A stretch of 64,000 nt of DNA, taken from assembly GCA_024234505.1 (NCBI GenBank), contig JACKOD010000005.1, positions 328,652-392,651 on the forward strand, given 5' to 3'. Positions 49,960-58,595 of this stretch are shown here, one piece after another. The notes beneath the pieces are model-generated. The model was not told where the DNA came from and ran no database searches. It worked only from the letters and a program-made list of their open reading frames with translations. Made by a program: the position numbers and the translations under genes. Numbering within the stretch: position 1 is the stretch's first letter; each line of letters opens with the position of its first letter. The DNA comes from Hahellaceae bacterium (GTDB taxonomy: Bacteria; Pseudomonadota; Gammaproteobacteria; Pseudomonadales; Oleiphilaceae).

Positions 49960-51336
49960 ATGTATTTTCAGCCTGATTCGCGTGTAAAGATGGGGCGTTG
50001 TTCAATGCGCATTGGACGGTGGTGTGTGGCTACCTTGATGGTGTTGGTAACGGAAGCCTTTGCGGAAAGTTCCGGCTCGATCCTGTTGCCCGCCCTGACA
50101 CAGAGTGATGAGCAATGGGATGAGTGGGCAGACGAAGCCGCTGCGCCACAGGAAAGCCCGTTTCATTGGCGGGGGTTCGTTGAGGGGCTGGCAGGTGGGC
50201 GAGTCTACGATAACCCCGTGATTGATAATGATATGACCGCTGCAGAATTACGTGCCCGGGTCGAGGTGGATGGCTACTGGAATGAGCTGTTTGCAAGCGT
50301 CAAAGTGGATGGAGTGGTTGATCAAGTGACTGAAGAGGAAACGCTTGATCTCAGAGAGGCCTATTTACAGCTTCCTGTCAGTAACCAGGCGGATCTAAAG
50401 CTAGGCCGTCAGGTATTGACCTGGGGAACCGGTGATTTGCTGTTTTTAAATGATTTATTTCCAAAAGACTGGCAAGCCTTTTTTGCCGGGCGTGATATGG
50501 AGTATTTGAAAGCACCTTCTGATGCAGTCAAAGTCAGCTATTTTACCGAGGCAGTCAATATTGATCTCGTTTGGTTTCCTGTTTTTAACGAGGATCACTA
50601 TCTCACAGGGCAGCGTTTTAGTTACTTCTCCTCCATGTCCAACGGTTTACAGGCCGCGCCGCCAGAACTTTCTGGCAGAGCGCCCGAAAATAACAGAGTA
50701 TCAGATGAGTTTGCCCTGAGGATATTCAGACAATGGCACGGGTTGGAAGTGGCTGCTTATGGCTATCACGGTTATTTTCGCCAGCCTTTGGGGTTCGACA
50801 TGGTTCATCAATCGCCCTATTTTCCCGAAATGAATAGTGCGGGTGTTAGTCTCCGAGGGCCCATCGAACGTGCCATTGTTAACTTCGAAACCGCCTACTA
50901 TGACGCTGCCGATAATCGCAATGGATCGAATCCCCTGTTGCCTCATTCGCAGTGGCGCGCTTTGCTCGGGGCAGAACGGGAGCTGGTGTCAGAACTGACG
51001 GCCAGTATTCAGCTCTATGTAGAAAAAATGGAGCATTACACAAAGTACAAATCGACAACAACGAATCAACGCCGGAGCGTTCCGGAGTGGCGACAGGTTT
51101 ATACATTCAGGCTTACCGAACAGCGTTTACGAGGTAACTGGACGAACTCACTGTTTTTGTTTTATTCGCCATCAGACAGAGACTATTTCCTATTGCCATC
51201 AATTAGTTATCGTTATAGCGATCATCTACAGACAGAGCTGGGTGCCCGGGTTTTTGGAGGGCATCAGCCGCAGACCTTTTTTGCTCAATTTGAGGAGAAT
51301 TCCAATGTGTATCTTAGGTTAAGGTATAGTTTTTAA
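49960..51336 (+). CDS. Outer-membrane beta-barrel protein, distant DUF1302-like
   Basis: A 458-aa exported protein with a signal segment (about 16-36), a strand-rich body and terminal Phe (YLRLRYSF), typical of outer-membrane barrels. LGRQVLTWGTGD near residue 148, followed by NDLFPKDWQ, parallels the LGKQVVSWGES segment of the DUF1302 protein at 34.4 kb, so the two may be distant relatives. Position, 11 bp after the LolA-like gene, suggests an outer-membrane exit or reception point for the RND system. ATG 49960 follows AAGGTG; ATG 50005 is possible. Confidence 0.85.
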   Translation: MYFQPDSRVKMGRCSMRIGRWCVATLMVLVTEAFAESSGSILLPALTQSDEQWDEWADEAAAPQESPFHWRGFVEGLAGGRVYDNPVIDNDMTAAELRARVEVDGYWNELFASVKVDGVVDQVTEEETLDLREAYLQLPVSNQADLKLGRQVLTWGTGDLLFLNDLFPKDWQAFFAGRDMEYLKAPSDAVKVSYFTEAVNIDLVWFPVFNEDHYLTGQRFSYFSSMSNGLQAAPPELSGRAPENNRVSDEFALRIFRQWHGLEVAAYGYHGYFRQPLGFDMVHQSPYFPEMNSAGVSLRGPIERAIVNFETAYYDAADNRNGSNPLLPHSQWRALLGAERELVSELTASIQLYVEKMEHYTKYKSTTTNQRRSVPEWRQVYTFRLTEQRLRGNWTNSLFLFYSPSDRDYFLLPSISYRYSDHLQTELGARVFGGHQPQTFFAQFEENSNVYLRLRYSF

Positions 51337-51398
51337 ATTTGAATTGTATAAATAATGTACTATGTACTGGAAGGTTAGTTTAGTTGTGGAGTAGTTTT

Positions 51399-51584
51399 AT
51401 GACAGTTAACGAAGCACTTCGATTGTTAGCGGGATCGGTTGTTCTGTTTAGTTTGCTAATGGGGCTCTATGTCAGCCAGAACTGGTTTTTTCTGACCGGG
51501 TTCGTCGCGCTGAATCTCATACAATCGGCCTTTACCAAGTGGTGTCCGGCGATGTGGGCATTTCAAAAAATGGGTTTGAAGTAG
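51399..51584 (+). CDS. DUF2892 small membrane protein
   Basis: A 61-aa protein with two hydrophobic helices (about 7-22 and 27-43) and the DUF2892 end FTKWCPAMWAFQKMG, including the conserved KWCP motif. Such proteins occur alone or fused to rhodanese domains; the role is unknown. ATG 51399 follows GGAG by seven bases. It is 62 bp after the barrel gene and may be the last gene of the ArsR-controlled operon. Confidence 0.85.
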   Translation: MTVNEALRLLAGSVVLFSLLMGLYVSQNWFFLTGFVALNLIQSAFTKWCPAMWAFQKMGLK

Positions 51585-51612
51585 CAAACTTTATTTTTCC
51601 GGGTAAAAGCTT

Positions 51613-51641
51613 GTCGGACGCGCTATTTTTGCGTGTCCGAC
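51613..51641 (+). terminator. Hairpin after the DUF2892 gene
   Basis: GTCGGACGCGC (51613-51623) pairs with GCGTGTCCGAC (51631-51641), 11 pairs with one G-U. The loop is T-rich. No long T-tract follows. It lies 28 bp after the stop codon and probably ends the RND operon. Confidence 0.55.
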
Positions 51642-51795
51642 GTTGGCTTTGGTCGCCAGTCTGTTAGAATTGAGGTTGGATTTAAATTTTAAAGTCTTTC
51701 ACCAAGGCTTCTGTAGTCTTGAAGTATTAACAGCCAAGGAATAGCTTCATTGTTTTTGACAGTGAAGTATCACCGGAACATAGCAGGATTGTTCA

Positions 51796-54138
51796 TTGAG
51801 GCGCGGCGATTCGACATTTAATCTCAAATCAAAACCCCTGAGTGGGCGCCTGATGGCCTCCATTTTCATGGTGTGTTCCCTGTTTGGGTTTTTGGTGGCG
51901 TCGGTGCAGATCTGGGTGCAGTACCAGTCAGATATCAAGCAATCGCAGCATTCTCTCGATCAGGCACTCAACACATTTTCAGGTACACTCCTCAATAGCC
52001 TTTGGCATGTCGATAAGCGCGAAATTGTTTTGCACTTGCAAGGCATTGTAAAACTACCCGATATAAAATATGCCCAGCTCAGCACCGCCTATGGTGAGAA
52101 AGTCAGTGAAGGACGCCTGCCCCCCGAAGCCTATCGCATAGAATTGGTGACCCCATTAATTCTCAAAAGAGAGAATGATGTTGTTGAAGCCCACTGGCTG
52201 GGTGAACTGCTGCTGGTTGCAGATCGGCAGGTTCTGGTTGAAAAGGTCTGGTCGGATTTTCCCGGTATTCTCGCCATGAGTTTACTGGCGTTTTATATTC
52301 TGGGGTTATCGATTTGGTTGCTCACGCACTTTCTGATCATTCGGCACCTTGATGCTATTGCGAAATACGCCAGACAACTCGATAAGGATAATTTTGCAGA
52401 TACGCTCACGCTCAAGCGCTCATTCACTGAGCGCCGGGATGAGTTGACCGATATTGTTCAGACGTTAAATCAGGTAAGAATCCGGTTACACCGCGAAGTA
52501 AGCAGGCTTCGGCACCTTGAGGGTGTGGCGCGTGATGAAAAAGCCCATGCACAACAAATCAGCAAAGCAAAAAGCATGTTTCTGGCCAGCATGAGTCATG
52601 AGCTCCGAACGCCAATGAATGGTGTCATAGGGTTTACGTCGTTACTGTTGGATACCGAGCTCGATAGCGAGCAGAGAGAGTATGTCCAGACAGTAAAAGG
52701 TTCGGCTGAAGCCCTGCTGGCGATCATTAATGACATACTGGATATTTCGCGCATTGAAAGCGGCACTCTGGTTATAGAGCCTGTGCCCTTTAATTTACGA
52801 AACACCGTAGCTGATGTAGTCGCACTTTTGGGCAAGAGAGCAGAGGCCAAGGGGCTGGCATTTGAAACCCGAATAGACCCGGCACTGCCCATGATGCTTG
52901 AAGGTGACCCCGTTCGATTGAGGCAAATTCTCATTAATCTTGCGGCAAATGCGATTAAATATACAAAACGGGGCTATGTTCTGATTAGTGTCGAGTCTGC
53001 GAAGCAAACTCACCGGGATGTCCAGTTGCGCATCGCCGTAGAGGATACCGGGATTGGCATGGCCGCCGCGCGCAGAGAAAAGCTCATCAAGGAAGTAGGC
53101 CTGTCACTGGACGAAATCGTATTGGAAAATACAGAAACCGGATTGGGTCTCCGAATTTGCCATCAACTTGTGCAGTTAATGGCAGGTGAGATGGGGATAG
53201 AAAGCGAAGAAGGCCGGGGCTCAACATTCTGGGTTACTCTTGTTATGCCGCAGGTTAAAGACCCCATGTCCAACGTACAGGCAGACATGAATGCGCTGGA
53301 AGGGCTAAAAGCGCTGGTGATCGATTCCAATGAGTTGGGTCGTAAAATTACACTGGAGTTATTGAGTCAATTCGGACTGTCGTTTAATGCGGTCAGTACC
53401 GGGCAACAGGCTTTCGAACAGCTGGAAAACGCTTCGGATACCAGCACTCGCTACGATTTAATCGTGGTGGATGATCTTATCATCGATATGGACGCCAAAG
53501 AGTTTTGCGAGACGGTACGGTCTAGCCCTCAATGGAAAAACTGCGCGATTCTAGTCCTGTCGGCAAATCCGCAACGCGGGGATGCCGCGAGGTTCCGGTC
53601 GGTCGGTGTGGAAGGATTTTTGAGCAAACAGCTTAGAGAGTCTTATTTACGGCCCATTATTCAACAGATCATGCAGGATCAGCGCGATGGCCGACACCGA
53701 TTGGTCACCCGATTCACTCTGCACGGCCCCCAGACTTTCGAAGCGGAAGCGCTGCCATTGCGCAGCGTGCCGGTATTGCTGGTCGAGGACAATATTGTTA
53801 ATCAGAAGCTTGCAGCACGTATGCTCGAAAAATTTGGCTGTGTGGTCGATGTGGCTGAAAATGGCACTTCCGCCGTCAAAGCCTGGCAGGATAAGCATTA
53901 CCAGATGATATTTATGGATTGCATCATGCCGCAGATGGATGGGTATGAAGCTACCCGTTTGATTCGGCAACAAGAATCTGAAGCGGGCTTGCAAAAAACG
54001 CCGATTATTGCCTTGACGGCGAATGCCATGGTGGGTGAAGAAGACTTGTGCAGGGCATCGGGAATGGATGACTTTATCACTAAGCCTATCAAGGCGGAGC
54101 AGTTAAAGAGCGTCGTAGAGCACTACATGGGCGACTAA
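51796..54138 (+). CDS. Hybrid sensor histidine kinase with two receiver domains
   Basis: A 780-aa membrane sensor. TM1 (about 20-42) is followed by a periplasmic domain (about 43-153), TM2 (about 155-178) and a HAMP region. The HisKA domain has His268 in FLASMSHELRTPMNGVIGF, then a HATPase with N box NLAANAIKYT and G boxes VEDTGIGMA and GLGLRIC. The first receiver (Asp559/Asp560, VVDDL) is atypical; the second has a canonical Asp708 (MIFMDCIMPQMDG). No HPt domain is present, so a separate phosphotransfer protein is needed. TTG start with AGGA seven bases upstream. BarA/GacS-like layout; the signal is unknown. Confidence 0.9.
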   Translation: MRRGDSTFNLKSKPLSGRLMASIFMVCSLFGFLVASVQIWVQYQSDIKQSQHSLDQALNTFSGTLLNSLWHVDKREIVLHLQGIVKLPDIKYAQLSTAYGEKVSEGRLPPEAYRIELVTPLILKRENDVVEAHWLGELLLVADRQVLVEKVWSDFPGILAMSLLAFYILGLSIWLLTHFLIIRHLDAIAKYARQLDKDNFADTLTLKRSFTERRDELTDIVQTLNQVRIRLHREVSRLRHLEGVARDEKAHAQQISKAKSMFLASMSHELRTPMNGVIGFTSLLLDTELDSEQREYVQTVKGSAEALLAIINDILDISRIESGTLVIEPVPFNLRNTVADVVALLGKRAEAKGLAFETRIDPALPMMLEGDPVRLRQILINLAANAIKYTKRGYVLISVESAKQTHRDVQLRIAVEDTGIGMAAARREKLIKEVGLSLDEIVLENTETGLGLRICHQLVQLMAGEMGIESEEGRGSTFWVTLVMPQVKDPMSNVQADMNALEGLKALVIDSNELGRKITLELLSQFGLSFNAVSTGQQAFEQLENASDTSTRYDLIVVDDLIIDMDAKEFCETVRSSPQWKNCAILVLSANPQRGDAARFRSVGVEGFLSKQLRESYLRPIIQQIMQDQRDGRHRLVTRFTLHGPQTFEAEALPLRSVPVLLVEDNIVNQKLAARMLEKFGCVVDVAENGTSAVKAWQDKHYQMIFMDCIMPQMDGYEATRLIRQQESEAGLQKTPIIALTANAMVGEEDLCRASGMDDFITKPIKAEQLKSVVEHYMGD

Positions 54139-54144
54139 ACCGAA

Positions 54145-54420
54145 CTATCTGGTTGCTTCCTCCCACATTTCGATCAGACGGAATGCCTCTTCCGTACTAT
54201 CACCACAGATTTCGCGGTCTGCTTGAAAATCACCACAGACTTTGGGTCGACTGGGATCCCCGAATAATAAACACAAACCTTCCTGGCTAAGTTGAATGCA
54301 CCGGATGCCGGCAGGCTTGCCATCAGGCATGCCAGGAATGGCACTTGAAATGGATATGGCAGTGCAACAGGCTCCACATCCTGCTCGACAATCAATTCTC
54401 GTGTTATGTGTTGCTGACAT
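54145..54420 (-). CDS. YkgJ family cysteine-cluster protein
   Basis: A 91-aa protein with eight Cys (11, 15, 18, 19, 41, 50, 62, 72) in the YkgJ pattern CRAGCGACC and VCGDFQ. The cluster probably binds zinc or an Fe-S centre; the role is unknown. ATG start. It is convergent with the kinase gene (six-base gap) and divergent from the PilZ gene. Confidence 0.88.
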   Translation of the reverse strand: MSATHNTRIDCRAGCGACCTAISISSAIPGMPDGKPAGIRCIQLSQEGLCLLFGDPSRPKVCGDFQADREICGDSTEEAFRLIEMWEEATR

Positions 54421-54515
54421 AAGTACTACTACGCCTGATGAAAGTGCTTATTGTATAGAGTTTGGTGCATGGGTCTATACTGTAAAACAGTAATAATGAC
54501 TCAGGAACTATATTC

Positions 54516-54941
54516 ATGCGTGCGTACATTAGACATCCTGCAGATGTCCCCATAGAGCTTGCGCCTGCGGCAGGAACCATTGATGAAGAAACGCGAGTTC
54601 GGGATGTGAGTATTGGAGGGCTTCGCCTGAATAGCAGGATTGCGCTGGAACAGGATGAACTCATTAGAGTCAGAATACCTTTTGTGCACCCCCCGTTTGA
54701 AACCGTGGGTAAAGTTGTATGGTGTAGTCCGAACTGTACGGATTATGAAATTGGTGTTCAGTTTGTAACCGAAGAAGACGCCTTTACCGCCAGAATGGTG
54801 GAACAAGTCTGCCATATCGAACACTACAGAAACGAGGTCATGCAGCATCAGGGGCGAGATTTAACCTCTGAAGAGGCCGCCGTGGAATGGATACAGAAAT
54901 ATGCCAGTGAATTTCCCGATATGGTGGATTACGTCGAATAA
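54516..54941 (+). CDS. PilZ domain protein
   Basis: A 141-aa cytoplasmic protein with the c-di-GMP binding signature: RxxxR at Arg2-Arg6 (MRAYIRH) and (D/N)xSxxG at Asp30-Gly35 (DVSIGG). The C-terminal 45 residues are helical. It should bind c-di-GMP, unlike the pilus-assembly PilZ protein, which lacks these motifs. ATG start. It stands between ykgJ and trmO. Confidence 0.9.
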   Translation: MRAYIRHPADVPIELAPAAGTIDEETRVRDVSIGGLRLNSRIALEQDELIRVRIPFVHPPFETVGKVVWCSPNCTDYEIGVQFVTEEDAFTARMVEQVCHIEHYRNEVMQHQGRDLTSEEAAVEWIQKYASEFPDMVDYVE

Positions 54942-54985
54942 TTAAAACTAACGATCATTTCACCGTGCTGAGTGGCAAACAGTGA

Positions 54986-55699
54986 TTACGCCTTTGTAAT
55001 AGAGACCACTTCAATGTGGTGCTCATAGCCTTTAAATCGAATATTCAAATCGTACAGTCGCATTCCGTATTCGCGAGACTCCTGAAGGCGTTGATAGGCT
55101 GGTCGAGGATCTTTTGCCAGCGCTTCGGTAATCAGCTTTTCGATCGAAGGGTATTGATTGGCATCGAGCCGATGAAGTGCTGTTCGCGCAGCGTGGGAAA
55201 AATGAACCCCCACGCGATTGCCCGGAGCCTCTTCAACATAACCGGCTACGGTATTTTCCAGCGCATCGACAAATGCAATATAGGGTTTGATATCGACAAT
55301 CGGTGTGCCGTCTATCAGGTCTGCCCCCGAAATTTCCAGGCTTAAATTGCCATCTGACTGGCATATTTTTTCGAGTTTAACCACAGACAAACCTAATCCA
55401 TTAGGTCTGAAAGAGGAGCGACTGGCAAATACGCCCACTCGCTTATTGCCACCAAGACGAGGTGGGCGAATGGTCGGACGCCATTCGTGGCCGAGATTCT
55501 GGTGAAACATAAAAATGAGCCACAGATGCGAAAAACCTTCAAGTGCCCGGAATGCGTCTGGTGTGTTAAAGGGGGGGAGCATCTCAACCCGGCAGTGATG
55601 CTCAGGTAGCAGACCGCTTTGTCGTGGAATACCAAACTTTTCCTTGAATGGCGACCGGATAACCGCAATGGTTTCTATGGAGTGATAATGTTTGATCAT
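54986..55699 (-). CDS. trmO: tRNA (N6-threonylcarbamoyladenosine(37)-N6)-methyltransferase TrmO
   Basis: SAM-dependent enzyme that makes m6t6A37 in tRNA(Thr). About 237 aa with the UPF0066 core IRSPFKEKFGIPRQSG, LEGFSHLWLIFMFHQN and SSFRPNGLGLSVVKLEKI, plus DIKPYI. I chose ATG 55699, which gives an N-terminus like that of E. coli. ATG 55717 is an alternative. The frame from 55756 would overlap the neighbouring gene. No strong ribosome-binding site is visible for any of these. Confidence 0.93.
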   Translation of the reverse strand: MIKHYHSIETIAVIRSPFKEKFGIPRQSGLLPEHHCRVEMLPPFNTPDAFRALEGFSHLWLIFMFHQNLGHEWRPTIRPPRLGGNKRVGVFASRSSFRPNGLGLSVVKLEKICQSDGNLSLEISGADLIDGTPIVDIKPYIAFVDALENTVAGYVEEAPGNRVGVHFSHAARTALHRLDANQYPSIEKLITEALAKDPRPAYQRLQESREYGMRLYDLNIRFKGYEHHIEVVSITKA

Positions 55700-55730
55700 G
55701 AGTATTGAGCACGGCATTGTGAAATGGTGA

Positions 55731-56798
55731 TTAGTCGTTCGACAGGAGCATTTCAAATCGCAACGTTATCGCCGGATTAAGTTCAAAATTTTCATCACGT
55801 GGAAAAAACAATTCGGGTATCACCTCATAATACAGCCAGGTTTTGTAAAGCAAACGTTTGTATACCGCATTGATATAATAGTCGCTCACTTCTGGTCCCG
55901 GATGTGTTTGACCTAAAATACCGAATTGGTATTTGATCGCACGTTTGCGATTGATTTCTTGCTGGATGCTCCAAACTTGCGCCAGCTCCATACTTCGCTT
56001 TTGATGCACCCATTCCGCCTCAGTGAACGATCGAAAAATTAACTTATCAGTTAATGGTTTTTCGAAGGTCAGCTGGGTTGATTCGCCCCAGCCGTTGACG
56101 TGGTAGTAAAAAAAACTTTGTCTGACGGACATAAACCAGTCATCGCTGAGCTCCCAGAATCGGTCAGATTTTATTTTCCAGAACGGATCCAGTGGTACCC
56201 GGAATTTTGTACCAACTGACATGGTGGATTCCCAATGCTGGAATTCTTCCGTGAGTAGTTGTAATTGGCCGGTGGGTGACGTTGAGGTGCGCTCACTTTC
56301 CAGCAGGGTCTGATCCCGCGTCCGCTCCGCGAGCGACTTCGTGTCATCCGGATCGCTGTCAATGACAATTCGCAGGTGTTCCTTTAATGTAGGTAAATCC
56401 AGTTTGAAACGAAAGACCGGTTCAAACTTGTATTCGCCGAACTTACCGTAGCGGGTTTCCATACCTATCTTCAAATAGCTGGCATTGTGCTTTTCAAGAC
56501 TATCTTTGGTTGAGAAAAAACTGTCCATTCGCTTGCCGATCGAATTGACCTGCGCTGACCAGTCAGCCCGGTTATCTATAAGCCAATCACCAAAATCAAT
56601 ATAGAACGGGGTCGTGTTTTCAGGCGTCGTTTCCAGCGGATCCATAAAATGGTAGACGCCGCTTATTTCACTTTCGAGTGTCGGGCCACTCAGGTTTTCC
56701 TGACTTGGATAAGCCAGGCAGAAGGTAGTTTTAAACAAAAAAAGAACTAGCAGGAATATTGAAAAATTTAGTCTGTTGACGGAAGCATTCGGTTGCAT
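55731..56798 (-). CDS. Exported protein of unknown function, probable outer-membrane barrel
   Basis: A 355-aa protein with a clear signal peptide (about 12-30, ending FCLAYP). The rest has many short amphipathic strands rich in aromatic residues (SFFYYHVNGWGE, INAVYKRLLYKTWLYYEV), suggesting a barrel, although the C-terminus is ...EMLLSND rather than a terminal Phe. I do not recognise a named family, but proteins of this pattern occur in other Gammaproteobacteria. ATG start. It lies five bases after lrgB on the same strand, so it may be co-expressed with lrgAB. Confidence 0.75.
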   Translation of the reverse strand: MQPNASVNRLNFSIFLLVLFLFKTTFCLAYPSQENLSGPTLESEISGVYHFMDPLETTPENTTPFYIDFGDWLIDNRADWSAQVNSIGKRMDSFFSTKDSLEKHNASYLKIGMETRYGKFGEYKFEPVFRFKLDLPTLKEHLRIVIDSDPDDTKSLAERTRDQTLLESERTSTSPTGQLQLLTEEFQHWESTMSVGTKFRVPLDPFWKIKSDRFWELSDDWFMSVRQSFFYYHVNGWGESTQLTFEKPLTDKLIFRSFTEAEWVHQKRSMELAQVWSIQQEINRKRAIKYQFGILGQTHPGPEVSDYYINAVYKRLLYKTWLYYEVIPELFFPRDENFELNPAITLRFEMLLSND

Positions 56799-56802
56799 AG
56801 GT

Positions 56803-57504
56803 TTAACTCACCGATCTTATCAACCAGATTGCCCAAGGGAGACAGAGTGAGGTATATATCCCCATCAATCCCATCGACAGTGCTGAAAATGCGGCGGTTT
56901 TCATATCCATTTCTACCGCTCTGGCAGTAGCAATGCCGTGCCCGATCATTCCCATAACGCTTCCACGCACCACCACATCATCCAGTTTGAGTACCGAGAA
57001 TACAGGCGATGCAATAGCGGCCACTATAATTCCTGATATTATCACCAGTGCCGCGGCAAGGCCGGGTAGTCCACCTATTTCATTGGAAATAGCAATGGCA
57101 AAGGGAGTCGTGACTGATTTGGGGGCAATGGATAGTAAAACATCCGGTGATGCGCCAAGAATCCAGGCGATCCCCACTGCACTGAGCGATGATAGGGCAC
57201 CACCAATAAGAAGGGTGATCAATAGGGCGCGCCAGCAATGGCGAACAAGCCCGGCATTCTGGTAAAGCGGAATAGCGAGCGCAACCGTAGCGGTACTTAG
57301 CAGGAAATGTATGATGCCGTTGTCCTGAAAATAGCGCTCATAGGGAATATCAAAAACATACAAACCGAGTAAAACGAACAATACGCCCAATACCACAGGC
57401 TGGAACCATGTGCTCTTGTTGCTCGCCTGGTAAAACAGTCTTGCCAATAGGTATGCCGTGAGGGTCAGCGCGATCCCGAGACCAGGAAGTTTAAAATCAA
57501 TCAT
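56803..57504 (-). CDS. lrgB: LrgB/CidB family membrane protein
   Basis: A 233-aa integral membrane protein with about six or seven spans and the LrgB core LLSIAPKSVTTPFAIAISNEIGG and GMIGHGIATARAVEMD. The family works with LrgA/CidA; it is linked to autolysis control and, in some bacteria, to pyruvate or other small-metabolite transport. ATG start. It lies 18 bp after lrgA. Confidence 0.93.
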   Translation of the reverse strand: MIDFKLPGLGIALTLTAYLLARLFYQASNKSTWFQPVVLGVLFVLLGLYVFDIPYERYFQDNGIIHFLLSTATVALAIPLYQNAGLVRHCWRALLITLLIGGALSSLSAVGIAWILGASPDVLLSIAPKSVTTPFAIAISNEIGGLPGLAAALVIISGIIVAAIASPVFSVLKLDDVVVRGSVMGMIGHGIATARAVEMDMKTAAFSALSMGLMGIYTSLCLPWAIWLIRSVS

Positions 57505-57522
57505 AAATAGTGTCTGAATTGA

Positions 57523-57891
57523 TTAGCTTTTTGACAAGCTTCTCAACCATTGAAAAAGTAAGAGGGTTAGCACGAAACTTATCGGCGTGCCGAGGACGAT
57601 TGCGAAAAATATCGGCCAGAATTCCTGTTGCAGTAAATCCCAGTACAGGGCAATGCCAGCCCCGGCCGGGATAAAAAACAAAGGTAAATAATTCAGCAGT
57701 ACTTTCCCTGAAGATAAAATAAAAAAATTCCTTTTTTTACTGATATGAAGTACCAGAAACAGCAGCATCATTCCAATAATCGGTGCGGGAAGGTGCACAC
57801 TAAGCGCTTCGTGAATCCATTCCCCGCCGAATTGACAGATTAAAATAACGCTGAATCCCAGTACAAAGCGAATCATGGCGTAAATGTTCAA
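57523..57891 (-). CDS. lrgA: LrgA/CidA family holin-like protein
   Basis: A 122-aa membrane protein with four spans and the family motif LPAPIIGMMLLFLVL. It is the partner of LrgB. The frame starts with TTG at 57891 directly after the stop codon of the HIT gene (TGA then TTG), which suggests coupling. ATG 57876 (MIRFVLGF) is an alternative; neither has a strong ribosome-binding site. Confidence 0.9.
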   Translation of the reverse strand: MNIYAMIRFVLGFSVILICQFGGEWIHEALSVHLPAPIIGMMLLFLVLHISKKRNFFILSSGKVLLNYLPLFFIPAGAGIALYWDLLQQEFWPIFFAIVLGTPISFVLTLLLFQWLRSLSKS

Positions 57892-58362
57892 TCAAAGTTG
57901 GTCCAGCGACGCACGGATCGCAGCCGCTTGTTCTTCAAGTGTGGCTCGCTTGGTGACCATACCCATCAGTCCCGTAATGTGTAAGAGCACGCGGAAAGCC
58001 GATGAAAAAAGGTCTCCTTTGGTTCTGGGTACCAGATGAACATGCACATGTGGAACGCGTTGATTGGCTGCTTTTCCGTCATTTATCAGGATGTTAGTCC
58101 CTTTTTCACCAAAACCGACCGCTCGTTGAGCTTTGATAATCTGATTTGAAATCGAAAAAAGATGTTTTTGCTGGACTGCGGAGAGTTCTTGAACATACTC
58201 GGCATGGTGCTTCGGAATAACCAGCACGTGACCTTCACCCAGTGGGTGAATATCCATAAATGCGATGACTTTCTCATCCTCATATACGACGGAAGCATCG
58301 GCGCGTTTACTGACAATTTCGCAAAAAATACAGGAGGTATTATCTGGTTTAAGCCTGATCAT
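57892..58362 (-). CDS. HIT family nucleotide hydrolase/transferase
   Basis: A 156-aa histidine-triad protein with the motif VPHVHVHLVP. A CxxC pair near the N-terminus (SCIFCEI) probably binds zinc. The C-terminal extension (about 40 residues) is longer than in short HinT proteins. Substrates could be AMP-lysine-type or dinucleotide compounds; context does not decide. ATG 58362 overlaps yacG by 14 bases; the longer frame to 58446 lies inside yacG. Confidence 0.92.
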   Translation of the reverse strand: MIRLKPDNTSCIFCEIVSKRADASVVYEDEKVIAFMDIHPLGEGHVLVIPKHHAEYVQELSAVQQKHLFSISNQIIKAQRAVGFGEKGTNILINDGKAANQRVPHVHVHLVPRTKGDLFSSAFRVLLHITGLMGMVTKRATLEEQAAAIRASLDQL

Positions 58363-58552
58363 CTTCAATGTCCATATTAATATCAGATGAGAATTCGTTC
58401 TTGCTGGGGATGCGATAGCTTTCTTCTGCCCATGAACCCAGATCAATGAGTTGACAGCGTTTGGAACAAAACGGTCGCCATGTACTGGCTTGGTTCCAGA
58501 TAACCGTCTTTTGACAGGTCGGACATTTTACTTCTATTCCAGTGGCAGGCAT
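58349..58552 (-). CDS. yacG: DNA gyrase inhibitor YacG
   Basis: A 67-aa zinc protein with Cys10, Cys13, Cys29 and Cys33 (CPTC and CSKRC) and the family motif RPFCSKRCQLIDLGSWAEE. In E. coli it inhibits DNA gyrase by binding GyrB. ATG start. It follows coaE, as is usual in pilBCD-coaE-yacG clusters. Confidence 0.95.
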   Translation of the reverse strand: MPATGIEVKCPTCQKTVIWNQASTWRPFCSKRCQLIDLGSWAEESYRIPSKNEFSSDINMDIEDDQA

Positions 58553-58595
58553 CAGAGACTCTTTTGGTTTAATAAAGCGACAAAACCAATGCAGC

